From Piezodorus guildinii (lineage: Eukaryota > Arthropoda > Insecta > Hemiptera > Pentatomidae), in the NCBI GenBank assembly GCA_023052935.1, contig CM041292.1, positions 196,718,299-196,782,298 of the forward strand: a stretch of DNA of 64,000 bases. Reading direction: 5' to 3'. The position numbers and the translations under genes are program-made. Each line of letters opens with the position of its first letter. Position 1 is the first letter of the stretch. Below, in pieces: positions 9,770-20,926 of the stretch. The notes beneath the pieces were generated by a model, which saw only the letters and a list, made by a program, of their open reading frames with translations, was not told the origin of the DNA and did not search any database.

Positions 9770-11684
9770 AAAAGTCCAGGAAAAGTATAGCATTATTGCC
9801 AAAGCCATTGAAGACACAAGGGCACAGAGTTCTGGGTTCAGTATGAGTAGACCAAGTAAATTATCAGAAAGTACCAAAGAACTTCTAAGAGTTCGTAAAA
9901 AGATAAAAGAAAGAGAAGACTTTACTGAAAAGGAAATAAAAGATCTCATGGTTCTGAACAATGAAATCAGGAAAAGAATAAAAGACGATCTGGAAAATTA
10001 TAAAAATGATATGGTCACTAAAATTCTTCTAAACAATAACTCCACAAGAAAAATTCAAAAAGAATTGTCCAAAGGTAGGCAATGGATGGTTGCTCTTGAA
10101 AACAGGAAGAAAGAAATTATAACTGATAGGAATAATATAAGAAGGGTGGCAACGGAATATTTCAGAGAACTTTATAAATGTAATCAGAAGAGAGTGGAAA
10201 TAAATAGAGAGGCTGATGAAGTTCAAGAAGAAATCCCACCAATAATGGAACAGGAAGTGGCTGTTATTGTAAAAAACTTAAAACATGAAAAAAGCCCTGG
10301 GCCGGATGATATTACGAACGAAATTTTAAAAACAGGAGGAGAAGTTCTCATTAGGGAAGAGAACTATTTAACTTAATCGTTGAAAAGGAAGAAATTCCAG
10401 AACAGTGGAAAACAGCGAAAATAATTCTATTACACAAAAGAGGCAACAAACAGAATATGGAAAACTATCGACCGATTTCACTTTGTTCTACCATGGCAAA
10501 GCTTTTTACCAGCGTCATTAAACAACGGCTCACCAAAAGAATCATGGAATGTATAGAGGAAGAACAAGCAGGTTTTAGAAAAGGTTTTTCAACTGTGAAC
10601 CACATTCATACAGTAAACAAGATGATAGAGAAAGCTAAAGAATATAACTTCTCTCTGTATTTTTGTTTTCTCGATTTTAAAAAAGCTTTCGATAGTGTTC
10701 TACATACGGGTGTTCTTAAAGCTTTAAGAATAATAGGAATCGAAGAGAAATACGTTAGAATTATCGCAGAGCTATATAAAGATATGACAGCATATGTAAT
10801 GACAGAAAAGAGGGGTCAAATGTTTCGTGTCGAGAAGGGTGTTAGGCAGGGGGATCCGTTATCTCCCATGCTATTTATTCTGGTGTTGGAGATGATCTTT
10901 TGGTCTCTTGGATGGGAAAATGCAGGCATAAAGGTGAATGGTCGATTTTTAAGCAACTTACGTTTTGCAGATGACATTGTACTTTTTGCCAACAATTCCC
11001 GACAATTACGAGAAATGCTAAAACACCTTCTAGGGGCCTGTGAAGAAATTGGTTTATACCCAAACCACAATAAGACGAAACTAATGACCAATAGTTCAAA
11101 GGAAGAAATAAAAATGAACAACTTCACCCTGCAATACGTAGAGGAATATGTTTACTTGGGACAGTTAGTTTCCTTTTCTGACAGAGGTACAAAAGAAGTC
11201 CAGAGAGGAATAGCATTTGGTTGGAACAAGTTCTGGTCTCTGAAGTACATAACAAAAGGAAACATAAGTATCAACCTAAAAAGGCTAGTTTTCGATAGAT
11301 GTATTATGCCAGTGGTGACCTATGGCTCCCAAACATGGTCATTGACAAAAGCCCAAGAGAGGAAGATCATGGTGTGGCAAAATGGCGTCGAAAGAAGCAT
11401 TTTGAAAGTTAAAAAATGGATAAAATCAGATGCAAGAAGATAAAGGAAGAATCAGGGCTCAAAGACACACTCTCGCAAATAAGAAAAGGCAAATGGAAAT
11501 GGGCTGGGCATCTTCTGCGATGCATCGACAATAGATGGTCAAAAATAGTCACCGAATGGACTCCATATGACCGGAAAAGGATGAGAGGCCGACAAATGAA
11601 GAGATAGAGAGATCCATTTAGGCTTCTGGTAGGACCTCTCTGGTGGAGAACAGCTAGGGACAGAGATGTGTGGAAAGAAAAATG
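9770..11684 (+). pseudogene. RTE-type reverse transcriptase, 5'-truncated with frameshifts
   Basis: Non-LTR RT that would copy its own mRNA at a nicked target. The frame opens upstream of the first Met (KYSIIAKAIEDTRAQSSG...) with a lysine-rich linker, then the RT start KSPGPDDITNEIL. A frameshift falls near 10370-10455. The next frame (10457-11443) carries ENYRPISL, FRKGFSTVNH, DFKKAFDSV, GVRQGDPLSP and the catalytic RFADDIVLF, followed by the thumb YVYLGQLV and the VTYGSQTWSL block. A second frameshift near 11415 leads to WAGHLLR and WTPYDRKRMRGR, the typical RTE/BovB-like C-terminus. A TAG at 11605-11607 stands where the family usually has Trp, and the reading ends at a TGA near 11682. All catalytic RT residues are present, but the three lesions make it inactive. 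Confidence 0.88.
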
Positions 11685-11802
11685 ATAAGAGGTCAGAAAT
11701 CCCGCTTCCCAGTAGGGCTAGTCACCCAGGGAAGTGTTAAAGACTATTACTCCTAAGGGAAGGCCAATGCAAGATAGAAAAAAGTTTTGTATAAATTATA
11801 AT

Positions 11803-11851
<49 letters not shown>

Positions 11852-11933
11852 AAGAAATTGTTTTATTTTGTTTTGTTACCTTTTGAAATTGTAATATTAG
11901 TGCTTAAATAAAGGCTATTTTCATTTCATTTCA
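9770..11933 (+). mobile_element. RTE-type LINE (RTE-1), 5' truncated, 11-bp TSD
   Basis: The insertion is bounded by the direct repeat taatattaata at 9759-9769 and 11934-11944. It contains an RT-coding region, an A-tract of about 45 bases at 11806-11849 inside the 3' region, a second 3' segment, and a short tandem CATTT terminus (ttttcatttcatttca) directly before the TSD. Short tandem-repeat 3' ends are usual for RTE-like elements. The endonuclease domain is missing, so the element was 5' truncated at insertion or derives from a truncated source. Confidence 0.88.
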
Positions 11934-11944
11934 TAATATTAATA

Positions 11945-12503
11945 CGCAATGGTTTCCATGGTCATATTATCAAATATATAATCAAAAATAACACGCATAT
12001 AAAAAATACGAGAAGTTACCATTCAGACAACTTCACATATCAATTAAAATTTATTATTTTACTAATATGTGGAGGTATTTGAATTATCTTTTCAATGGAG
12101 GAGATAAGAGTAGGTATATTTTTCGGATAATCAATCAAAAATCGATATGTAGATAATAATAATATAGGAATCGGTTAAAACTGATATAATCTTATCTCTT
12201 TATTTTCATAGCAGTAGTACACAATACAAATGTTTATTCAATAGCGTAATAATATGTAATATTAATGCCTTAAAACTCAAATTTTGAGGAAAATTGTTTT
12301 AATTTTAATTTTTTTTTTTTTGGTCAATTACAAAGGTTACAGAAATAAACCGTAACAATTTTTCATAACTCGTTTTAACTTAACAATAAAATTATTTTAG
12401 CAACACAATTTTAAACCTATTGGTAAAAACATTGTTAAAACTGGAATCTTAAGGGAGAACTATTTTATTTTTATCTTGTTTAGTCAACAAAGTCTCGTTT
12501 TCG

Positions 12504-12507
<4 letters not shown>
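11945..12507. other. AT-rich non-coding stretch
   Basis: No ORF or element boundary recognised between the RTE element and the TA microsatellite that hosts the gypsy insertion. Confidence 0.5.
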
Positions 12508-12571
<64 letters not shown>

Positions 12572-12575
12572 TATA
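12508..12575. repeat. (TA)n microsatellite, gypsy target
   Basis: About 65 bases of TA repeat directly abut the 5' LTR, and the same TA repeat continues after the 3' LTR at 18011. The gypsy element was therefore inserted into this microsatellite. Confidence 0.9.
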
Positions 12576-12758
12576 AGTTAAGATGAGATGACTATCAATA
12601 TAGACCTAATCCTATTTTCTGTAAATATAAACATATGATAAAAGTATAAATAGTGGATTAAAATGAAGAATAAATCAGTTGTTATCTAGCAAGCGTAAGT
12701 GTTGTTTCTCCTCCCTAATTTCTTTTTTTTATTATAATTTTTTGGGCTGAACTTAAGT
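12576..12758 (+). repeat. 5' LTR of gypsy element
   Basis: A very short 183-bp LTR carrying a TATA box (tataaatag at 12645-12653) and AATAAA at 12669-12674. The terminal base may be shared with the primer-binding site. The partner copy is at 17828-18010. Confidence 0.9.
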
Positions 12759-12775
12759 GGTGCCGAAACCCGGGA
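12758..12775 (+). promoter_or_regulatory. Primer-binding site, tRNA-Phe type
   Basis: TGGTGCCGAAACCCGGGA directly follows the 5' LTR. It is the complement of the 3' end of an animal tRNA-Phe (…GGGTTTCGGCA plus CCA), the presumed primer for minus-strand synthesis. Confidence 0.75.
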
Positions 12776-12882
12776 ACTTTATTTGCAGTATTTTGAGTAC
12801 TGAAAGAAAAGTGTTTTTTTTTTTTTTTATTCTTTTTGGCGTTTCTCTGTTTTAATTTTTTTTTCCCGTCGTTTTGTAAAAT

Positions 12883-14127
12883 TTGGAAAACATGGCCGAA
12901 GAATTTTTGAGACCAGCAGTTCTCACACTACCAGAAGACGTGGTGTTACCTCAGGCGACACAGCAGGTGGTACCCCCAGAGATGTCCCCTCTACCGGCGG
13001 AAACACTGGCAGGGGCCCACGCAACAACGCTGGAGTGGGTCAAAGTTTGGACGGCAACAGCACTAGACATAAGAAAGGCCATCTCGGAACTTGAACGATT
13101 CGACGGCGAGGTTGGTGATCTTAACCATTTTCTGAAGGGAGGAGACAGAATCATGGCTAGTATAGAAGCGAAATTAGAGGAACGGCTGATGGACTCACAA
13201 GATGCCGTATCGCTTCGGGCAGCCCTGGTATGCCGAGTCCGTAGGCAGATTTTAAATCTCATACAGGCTGATGAGGACACGCCGTGGGTCGTCATTAAGG
13301 ATAGGCTGAAGAAGGCATTTGGAGGAGGCAGGTGGGCTCCGGAAGAGGACATATTCCAGATGTCCCGCGAGACAAAGCGACCACACTAGACGAGCGGTCA
13401 GTATGCTGTGATATTACTGGCTCGATATAATCGGATAACGGAGAAGTTGAGAGAAGCGCACTGCACAGAAGAGGTGGAAGGTAGGATGGGCTTTCTCTCG
13501 ACTATTTTGAAAGTCCAATTGGCCAGAGAGACGGGAAAGAAAGGAGGCCTCACCGGGATAGGACATTCGTCAAATGCGCTCAGGAGATGGTGGATGCGAG
13601 CGCGAGAGAGGAGGAGTCCAGGTACGGGGAAGTCGAAATGGAGTGGACAAAGGTGCCCTACAGGAGGACTGAACCTCATAGGAATAGGCCAGAAAATTGG
13701 AGGAGGAAGATGCCGGAGTCTTATGGGAGAGAGAGAGGTACCCCTAGAGACAGGAGACAAGGAAGGGAGGGGAAGAGCTTTGGCAAGAAAGACCGAAAGT
13801 GCCACGGTTGTGGAAAGATTGGCCATCTTAGCTCAGTGCCTACGTACTCGATGTTTTGAGTGCGGAACAGAGGGACACATCGCTCGACAGTGTCCGCACA
13901 TGAGTGGGAACAGAGACACGGACAGAGGTGAGCCCTGGGAAGTCAATGCTCAAAGGGTGTGGAGGAATATCAGAACCACATCGGATTCAGCGCATTCTTC
14001 GGACTCATCAGAGACGGATGAGGACAGGAGCGAACCAGGAGACAGCAGAAAGGAAGACGTAAGGAGCGTGAGGAGGAGTGAAGGGCGTCGAGGAGCAGCT
14101 GGGAGCAGAAGACATCATGATGAATGA
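12883..14127 (+). pseudogene. Gypsy gag, broken
   Basis: The frame starts at Met 12883 after a 107-bp leader. An N-terminal part of about 168 codons, with helical DIRKAISELERF and DRLKKAFGGG segments, ends at an in-frame TAG (13387-13389), and the same frame resumes at once (GQYAVILLARYNRI). A frameshift near 13540 moves the basic region and a first zinc knuckle (KCHGCGKIGHL, near 13797-13830, with its last Cys lost) into another frame. A second shift returns to the first frame for the CCHC knuckle CFECGTEGHIARQC at 13852-13890. An acidic/Ser-rich tail ends at 14127. Gag would form the particle and bind RNA; this copy cannot be read through. Confidence 0.85.
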
Positions 14128-14227
14128 CGTGAGTGTGGGAAGAGAGGCAACCGCGCAGTGGTGAATAATATTAGAGGGTTGCGGTAGGTTGCCTATAATG
14201 AGGGTCGCGCGGGGAGCGTGGTGTTAA

Positions 14228-14653
14228 GTGGACGCAGGTAGCTCCCACACAGTGATGTCAGGAAAAATGATTGAGGGCCTATGTAAAGAAAAGAGGATAC
14301 TGAAGGTTTGCCAATGTAGACTCATTACTCTGGGCGGACCGTGTAGGGTGGAAGGAGAAATATAAATCGAGCTCAGTCGTTGGGGAATAGAGAGGGAGAA
14401 ATTGGTAGTTCGTGTGGTGGAGAGTATGCCGCGCGAATATTGAGGGATCATTGGCTGTGATTTGTTGGAGAAATTGGGGACTAGGATAAGGAATAAGGGT
14501 GGCCGATGGATCATAAGGATAGGGAAAGTCCTACAAGGGTAAAAGGGCGCAGAGGGATGGGTTAGGCCAAATAGGCGCAATAAATCAGGCAGAGGATTGG
14601 AGGAAAAGCCTGTACCGCGAATATAGAGACATCTTCTTCCAGGAGGGGGTTTA
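14228..14653 (+). pseudogene. Gypsy aspartic protease region, degraded
   Basis: In the same frame as RT, VDAGSSHTVMSG at 14228-14263 corresponds to the retroviral-type protease active site, with the usual D-T/S-G changed to D-A-G. Further on, GIIGCDLLEKLG resembles the C-terminal protease loop. At least four in-frame stops interrupt the stretch, so no protease could be made. Confidence 0.7.
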
Positions 14654-16225
14654 TTGGGCGCCATCGGGAAAACAACCCATGAAATCCCATTGAAGCAGGA
14701 GCGCGTCACCTACGTGAAAGAACGTCGATATCCGCAGGCACTGCGTCGACACATACGTGTGGGATTGGATGAGCTCAAACGGCAGGGTATAATCGTCAAT
14801 AGTACGTCCCCTTATAACAGTCCTCTTTGGGCGGTCAAGAAAAAGAGCTCGGGCGACGGGGGGCCGGAGAAATATAGGGTTGTTGTTGACTTCAGGAAAC
14901 TGAACGAAAACACAGTCGATGAGAAATATCCCATTCCCCGGTTTGAGGACATTCTGGACCGTCTCAGTGGGGCAAAGGTGTTTAGTACTTTAGACTTGAA
15001 GGCCGGATACCATCAAATTCAAATGCACCCTAGGGACCAACGTAAGACGGCATTTTCATTCGAGCGCGGGCATTACGAGTTCACGCGGATGCCGTTCGGT
15101 TTGAAAAACGCTCCCACCACATTTCAGCGTCTGATGGACGAGTTTCTTAGGGGGATAGACGAGGCAGTTTGCCAGGTCTACATGGACGAGCTCCTGATCT
15201 TCAGTATATCCGAAGAAGATCATATAACTCATCTCCGCAGCGTCTTTGAACGTATTCGGCAATTTGGGCTCAAATTTTCGGAAGAAAAGTCAATGTTGGG
15301 CCAGACGGAGATAATTTTTTTAGGACACACCATATCTCGGGAGGGTGTGAAACCGGATGTGCAGAAGGTGGCGGCCATCAGGAACATGGCGATACCACGT
15401 GATGTCAAGGGGGTTCGTCGGTTGCTGGGGACTCTCAACTACTATAGGCGGTTCGTTCCGGATATGGCGCGATATTTGGTTCCACTCAATAACCTTCTCA
15501 AGAAGGGTCAGGCCGTTGTGGTGACACCGGCCATGGAGGAGAACATTCGTCAGTGCATGGCGCGGTTGCAGGAGGAACCTATCTTGGCATTCCCAGATTT
15601 TACCCGGCCGTCTTCTGTCACCACCGACGCGAGTGAGTATGCGCTGGGGGCGGTTCTGTCCCAGGATGGCCCAGAGGGGGAACGTCCCGTAGCATATGCG
15701 AGTCGGCGCCTGACCGAGACCGAGAGCAGGTACAGCGCGTTGGAGAGGGAACTCCTGGGGATCGTTTGGGCTATTGAACATTTTCGGCCCTACGTGTTTG
15801 GGCGCAGGTTTAAAGTCCACACGGACCATAGGCCCCTGCAATGGGTCGGTACCCTTAAAGAATCCTCGGCGCGCGTGACCCGGTGGAAGGAGTCCCTCAG
15901 TCAACATACATACAACATGGAGGTTGTGTATAAACCTGGCCGAGAAAACGTCGTGGCGGACTGGTTGTCACGGGCGCTGGTGGTTAACGCAATCGAGGAA
16001 GGGGAGGGCGAGCCGTCAGGGGATGTTCGGCAGTTCCTTCGTGAGTGGACGCCCGAGGGTGAAGGAGGCCGCGGAACCCCGGATTTTGGCAGTGTGGATG
16101 TATCTGCCGGGCGGGCGAGCCCGTCTGATGAGCGTACGATGGACATGGAGGAGCGAGAGGAAATCATTAACGACAAGCGGCGACAGATTGTGTGGAAGAC
16201 TCTGACTTCGGGCCTATTAAATTAG
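14654..16225 (+). pseudogene. Gypsy reverse transcriptase-RNase H, open frame with altered active site
   Basis: A 523-codon open frame within pol. RT spans about residues 40-220: SPYNSPLWAVKKK, VVDFRKLNENT, the first catalytic Asp in STLDLKAGYHQI (residue 114), FTRMPFGLKNAP, and VYMDELLIF at about 175-183. That last block normally reads Y-x-D-D; here the second Asp is Glu (GAG), which should cripple polymerase activity. The connection FLGHTISREGVKPD is followed by RNase H (TTDASEYALGAVLSQDG near 324-339, ALERELLGIVWA, TDHRPLQW). The frame stops at 16225 before integrase. Wording is closest to the 17.6/297-type gypsy group. The minus-strand frames over this region are shadows. Confidence 0.9.
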
Positions 16226-17490
16226 ACTATACGAGGTATGGCAAATCTCGCATCACTACCATCTGGTCGAATCCTGGCGTGCGTGATGACCAAATTTGTA
16301 GGGCACTCCAGGACGCATCTAAGCCGGGAAGACTTATTTCCTGTACGTTGGGAACGCGACGATTTGGGAGAAAATCAAGTGGCTTTGGACTCGGGAGCAG
16401 ATCGGGATTGATCGATCAGTCGTGCGTTGTACGCTGTCGGTCGAGACGGTCTCGGACCCGGAACGGCAGCGAGAGGTCACACTGGCTTACCACCAGGGGA
16501 AGACCAATCATCGGGGAGAACCCGAGACACTGCAGGCATTGCGGCGTCGGTACTTTTGGTGGGGTATGTGGCGTACCATCGCAGAGGTTGTCGGGGCCTG
16601 CGAGGTTTGTCGGGTCACGAAATATGACCGCCATCCGCCGCGGGGGTTACAAGAGGTTACGCCCACCTCTGATACGCCATTGTGTGATTTGCAGATAGCC
16701 ATTGTGACATTTGCGTGGCGGGGTTACAAATGGGTGACGGTGTTAGACCTCATAAGCAAGGTGGCCGTAGCTTCTCTCGTGCCGGACCGTTCGTCAGAAG
16801 CCATTTTAGGGGCCCTCCGTCAATGGTTTCAGTTTTATGGAGTGCCGGATCGGATCTCCTAGGACGGGGGTCGGGAGGCAATGAAGGCACTAGATGTCGC
16901 GTGGCATATTAATACCCCGGGGCACCCCAAGAGTCGAGGCGGCATCGAGAGGCTGCACAGTACTCTCGGAGACCATCTCCGAGTATATCAGGTGGATCAA
17001 AGATTGGAACCCCATGTCGCAATGCCTCGGGCCGTGGCGGCGTACAACCACTCTGTCCATGCGGCGACAGGATTTTTGCCATTTGAAATCCTTTTTGGCC
17101 TGCGAAACCGGCGCAGGGATTACGGGGACACAGCGGCGGAGGGACCTTTATCCGACGTGCTTGTGAGTAACCGGGCGGCTCTTGTCAAGGTTTGGGGAAG
17201 GTGGGCGGGAAGTTGGTGGCGGAGAAGAGTCGCCGGTAACCAAGGACAACCTTCGCGTTCGTGATCGGATGGAGAATCTTCGCATCGGGTCCATTGTATA
17301 TCGGAGGATCGGTTCGAATAGGATTAAGGAAATTGCTCGGTATGAGGGTCCGTTTCGGGTGGTGGTTATTCGCGAGCATAATGTTGTCACGCTTCAGAGT
17401 TTAGCGGATCCACGGAAGAGGCGGACGGTGCATACCGAACAGTTGAAACTTCCAGTGAGGGAAGACCCTTCTGCAGTTGATCGCACCTAG
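16226..17490 (+). pseudogene. Gypsy integrase, broken
   Basis: After a degraded linker, the 16422-16862 frame holds the HHCC zinc-binding domain (His 24 and 30, Cys 60 and 63 of that frame) and the first catalytic Asp in VTVLDLISK (about 109). A TAG at 16860-16862 splits the core just before DGGREAM, where the second acidic residue lies. The same frame continues at 16881 with HPKSRGGIERLHSTL, which holds the catalytic Glu. Near 17190 the reading shifts to the frame 17182-17490, with the C-terminal module (RIGSIVYRR, RYEGPFRVVVI, VHTEQLKLP). The catalytic triad is recognisable, but a stop and a frameshift prevent a product. Confidence 0.87.
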
Positions 17491-17820
17491 GTATCCTCTG
17501 TTTCTGTTGGCCACTCCCAGGGGAGTACGTTGTATGTTTTTTGGGATTTTTGATTGAAGCATTTTGTATGCGTTTCTTGCAAGTACTTTTATTTTTGTTT
17601 TTCGGGATCTTCAGTGAGTGTTTTCTTTGCTTTCAGTTTTCGAGTGTGTTATGTTTTCTGTTTTAGATTTTCTCTAGTTTGTAAGTTTACTATGTGTCAG
17701 GTTTCTAGTTTGTAAGATCACGGTAATGTCAAGTATAAGCTTTTGTTTTATTTTTGTAGTTTTTATTGTTATTTTATGTTCTTCCCTTGTAGAGTTTACG
17801 CGAAGTGTTCGTAAACTGGC
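17491..17820 (+). other. Gypsy 3' untranslated spacer
   Basis: T-rich non-coding sequence between the integrase stop and the polypurine tract. No env-like frame. Confidence 0.7.
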
Positions 17821-17827
17821 AAGGAGG
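17821..17827 (+). promoter_or_regulatory. Polypurine tract of gypsy element
   Basis: AAGGAGG lies directly before the 3' LTR, the expected place for the plus-strand primer. It is short. Confidence 0.65.
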
Positions 17828-18009
17828 AGTTAAGATGAGATGACTATCAAAAAAGACCTAATCCTATTTTCTGTAAATATAAACATATGATAAAAGTATA
17901 AATAGTGGATTAAAATGAAGAATAAATCAGTTGTTATGTAGCAAGTGTAAGTGTTGTTTCCCCTCCCTAATTTCTTTTTTTTATTATAATTTTCTTGGCT
18001 GAACTTAAG

Positions 18010-18010
<1 letters not shown>
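17828..18010 (+). repeat. 3' LTR of gypsy element
   Basis: 183 bp, the same ends and length as the 5' LTR, with about 7 differences by eye (for example caaaaaag versus caatatag). Confidence 0.9.

Positions 18011-18067
<57 letters not shown>
18011..18067. repeat. (TA)n microsatellite plus T-run
   Basis: Continuation of the TA target repeat beyond the gypsy element, followed by a T-tract. Confidence 0.9.
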
Positions 18068-19690
18068 ATAACTTTATTATTTATCTATATTAGTCTTTTG
18101 TCAAGATATATTTTGCAGAGCAGTGTTGTAATAAGAAAGCCAATTTATTATTAAATTCATTATATACTTATCGTATGCAGGAAAGCACATATTTATTTCA
18201 TTGTTTGTACGATTTTTAAAAATAGTTTTCAGAAAGAAGCATGCTAGGGCACAGTCAAAGATGATATCACTCTTAAATAATATTTCATATGTACTATGAG
18301 TGCAATTAATCCATTTAATTAATTAATATTTTAGAGCTCTTAAAAACGTTAGAGACTTGATTAAAACACACAACATGGAAATAATAGTAATCTGTATTTG
18401 GCTGTCGAAAATATAAATGTACTTAAATGAAGCTTTTTACTATAAGAATCGAACAAAAAAGTTTCTTACCATTAAAAGATTAGTGAAAAAATGATAAGAA
18501 AAAGTTTTAGAAGTGGCATTCTAAAAGTTCCTAGGAACACTAATTCAGCCGAAGACATTTAAAGGAAATTCGAAGAATAATATTTGTGGACACAGAGGGA
18601 AAACTCAGAAGTGGAAAATAACCCTCCAGTCTCTGACCTTTTGATGGAACCCTTTTATGTTAACTTTAATTTAGTTAAGGAACCAATAACCTCAGGGTAT
18701 GCTGAGGAGATTGAATTATTATTCCAAGAAATATTGGGAGTATTTTTTCGGATAGTTTCGTAAACGTTTTGAAGATGATGGTTGCTAATAAAATTATAAT
18801 TATTAAAATGAACTATTGGACGAAAATAAAACAGTTTCCTCTTTCAATTGGAAACAATATTTAAGGATATGTATTCAATTGATAAATTATTTAGTTTTTA
18901 ACTCATATAAAGCTTTACATGATGAATTGTGTGCCTGAGATCATGCTCATTTGTGCTTTCTCCACATTTGGGTAATTCGGGAATTTTAAGGTCCCAGCAG
19001 TGTTTCCTTCCCCCCTGACCATCCCACCAATAAAAAACAAGAGTAAATAATTATAGCTTGTACTATTTCATCTAAAAAATAACACATAAAAATTAAGGTT
19101 ATCGTCATATAACACACAGATCTATCGGAAATAAACTAAACCGGTTAGTAACTCCGATTACTGAAACGTTACAGACTCATTGGTGACTTGACTCAACACA
19201 TAAGGCAACTCATCAGAAATCAAAATCTCCTCTTTGAGTCGCCATAAATGCGGAGCATATATATCTTCAGATGATTCAAGTCATGACGAAATCGTCCTAC
19301 TGTACTATTTCATATGGGGAAGAATAATATAAATAAGATTTTAGGTAACAAATACCTTGAAAAAAAACCTATGGTGTGCCAACTGCAATAGGCTCAAGCA
19401 GTCATGGCTGATGCTTATGATGTGATAAAAGGCAGAAGTAAAGCTGCACTATCTGGCGTTTGAAAATATTTCAAGATGGCAGCTTAAAACTTCAGATTTA
19501 TAATTACTAGGGAGAAGACCACGTATAGCAAAATAGCTCGGTAGAGTAAGGAGAGAGAAGGAACTTTTGAATCCGGAGAAGATATTTTTCGTTACCCTGG
19601 AAAATTTTTAGTACCTATGAGAGAATAAAAAATTAACATTTTTTTTATTTATTATTTCTTTTTTTATTTTAATAACTTTGTTTAATCTGT
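18068..19690. other. Mostly unrecognised AT-rich DNA, possible RT scrap
   Basis: On the plus strand near 18560-18730 a broken translation (NSAEDI, then NNPPVSDLLMEP, then VKEPITSGYAEEIE) loosely resembles the region before the RT domain in RTE-like LINEs. This is weak. No other structure recognised. Confidence 0.25.
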
Positions 19691-19696
19691 TATATT

Positions 19697-19822
19697 ATCC
19701 GTGGGGTATAGATAACCTGGGACACACTCAGCCTCTATATCGTGGCTACTAAAAATTAGGGAAAACCCTGTTGGCTGAGCATGATCTAAGCCCCAAAATC
19801 ACCTTGCACGGCAGATAGCCGT
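19697..19822 (+). mobile_element. SINE-A 3'-half fragment
   Basis: Matches the body of the complete SINE at 51771: ctcagcctctata, then ggaaaaccctgttggctgagc, then aatcaccttgcacggcagat. The tRNA-like head and the 3' tail are missing. Confidence 0.7.
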
Positions 19823-20034
19823 TATTTTTTATTATTTTTTTAGCAGTAATTTAATTTAAAAAAATAGTAAATAGGCGAAAGTATAATAATAGGTATAATG
19901 TGGAACTTCTGGTAGGAAAATTTTAGTATAAGAGTTGGTATATCATGCCAGTGATATAAATTGTAATAAAAACTATCTCATAAACAAAGCTTTAATTTAG
20001 TTTTTTGATTATCTTTAAATAAGTTCATACAATT

Positions 20035-20606
20035 TGTTTGGTAAATAATGTTAATAAATTGGGTATGTGCGTTGGTTATATATTGCATGTGAAATAAATA
20101 CGCCAGGCTATGTATAAAAGGAAATGTTTAATTGAAATTAATAATACAAAATAAAATAATAAAATGAATGCCCAATTCTAATGTGGTAAAGTAATAGTAC
20201 TGATTGAAATTAAATACTATAATTGTTAAATTAGTAGTCCTTTAATGTTTTATTAATATGTAAGGTAAGCTTATCTGCTGTCCCCCTGTGGGACTTGTCT
20301 TCTTCTCGATTATGAGTCTCTGCTGTCCCCCTGTGGGACTAGATGGTCACCCTGTGTGACTGGATGGAAGTCCTGTAGTACGTACTCACTCACGACTCGA
20401 CTACGACTCGACTGGGACTCGACTTCGACTGCGACATTTTAATTCTCGGCACTGTAATTCTCGGTAATGCGCATGCGCGCCCTTCTGGTAACCGCGTAAG
20501 TTTATCAAGTTAATCAGCACTATTACATTGTATTTTTAAAAACAAATAAACCTTAAATAACTAATATAAATTTATATAAACCATAATTATCATAGAATCA
20601 CCAATA
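20035..20606 (-). repeat. 3' LTR of BEL element
   Basis: Minus-strand 3' LTR. Plus-strand ends are tgtttgg and caccaata, where the other LTR has caccaaca. Contains duplicated ctgctgtccccctgtgggac units and a cgactcgacta-type tandem block. Confidence 0.92.
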
Positions 20607-20647
20607 TCCCGCCCACCTAAAACCGTATGGTTTTACAAGGAACGATA

Positions 20648-20926
20648 TCATGAAATGTTGTTTAAAAAGGCAATGGGGATAATTTTGTGAACGGATCGTT
20701 TATGGCATCCTCGCTGATCCTTTATGGTAACTTCTCTAGTAATATTCTCGTTTCCTGGATGGACCTGTTCTATTTTGGCTAACTTCCAATTTAATGGGCT
20801 AGTAGAAGTATCAGGTAGTAATACAAGATCCCCAATTTGTGGTTGGTTGTTTGGCTGATACCACTTAATTCGTTTTTGTAAGGTATGTAGGTATTCTACA
20901 TGCCATCTTCTCCAAAATTGTTGCAC
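20648..20926 (-). pseudogene. BEL/Pao integrase C-terminal tail
   Basis: 92 codons: QQFWRRWHVEYLHTLQKR, IGDLVLLPD, PLNWKLAKIEQVHPG, then KRSVHKIIPI. This is the standard C-terminal segment of a BEL/Pao polyprotein, after the integrase core. It lies in a different frame from the long upstream ORF and overlaps its last codons, because a deletion fused the two regions out of frame. It has no catalytic residues and probably is not translated. Confidence 0.85.

Larger units (their letters stand above)
12576..18010 (+). mobile_element. Gypsy-type LTR retrotransposon, complete structure but inactive
   Basis: Two 183-bp LTRs (12576-12758 and 17828-18010) enclose gag, protease, RT-RNase H and integrase in Ty3/gypsy order. 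I see about 7 substitutions between the LTRs. The LTRs start AGTTAAG and end CTTAAGT, and the insertion is flanked by TATA on both sides, consistent with the 4-bp TSD and TATA target taste of the 17.6/297 group. No env-like frame is seen between integrase and the 3' LTR (17491-17820). The interior is visibly more GC-rich than its surroundings. Many nonsense and frameshift changes are present in every domain. Confidence 0.93.

Noticed and set aside
10816..11127. Minus-strand frames within RTE-1
   Set aside because: Shadows of the RTE reverse transcriptase.
12951..13826. Minus-strand frames opposite gypsy gag
   Set aside because: GC-rich antisense frames, a composition effect.
14224..14709. 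Minus-strand frame of 161 codons
   Set aside because: Antisense of the degraded gypsy protease region; no family resemblance.
15320..15907. Long minus-strand frame of 195 codons
   Set aside because: Antisense shadow of the gypsy RT-RNase H frame, with no domain wording.
17491..17820. Possible env gene of the gypsy element
   Set aside because: Only about 330 T-rich bases without an open frame.
20380..20440. Short tandem cgactcgact units as possible CRISPR-like array
   Set aside because: Short degenerate tandem repeats inside the BEL LTR, present in both LTRs, with no spacers.
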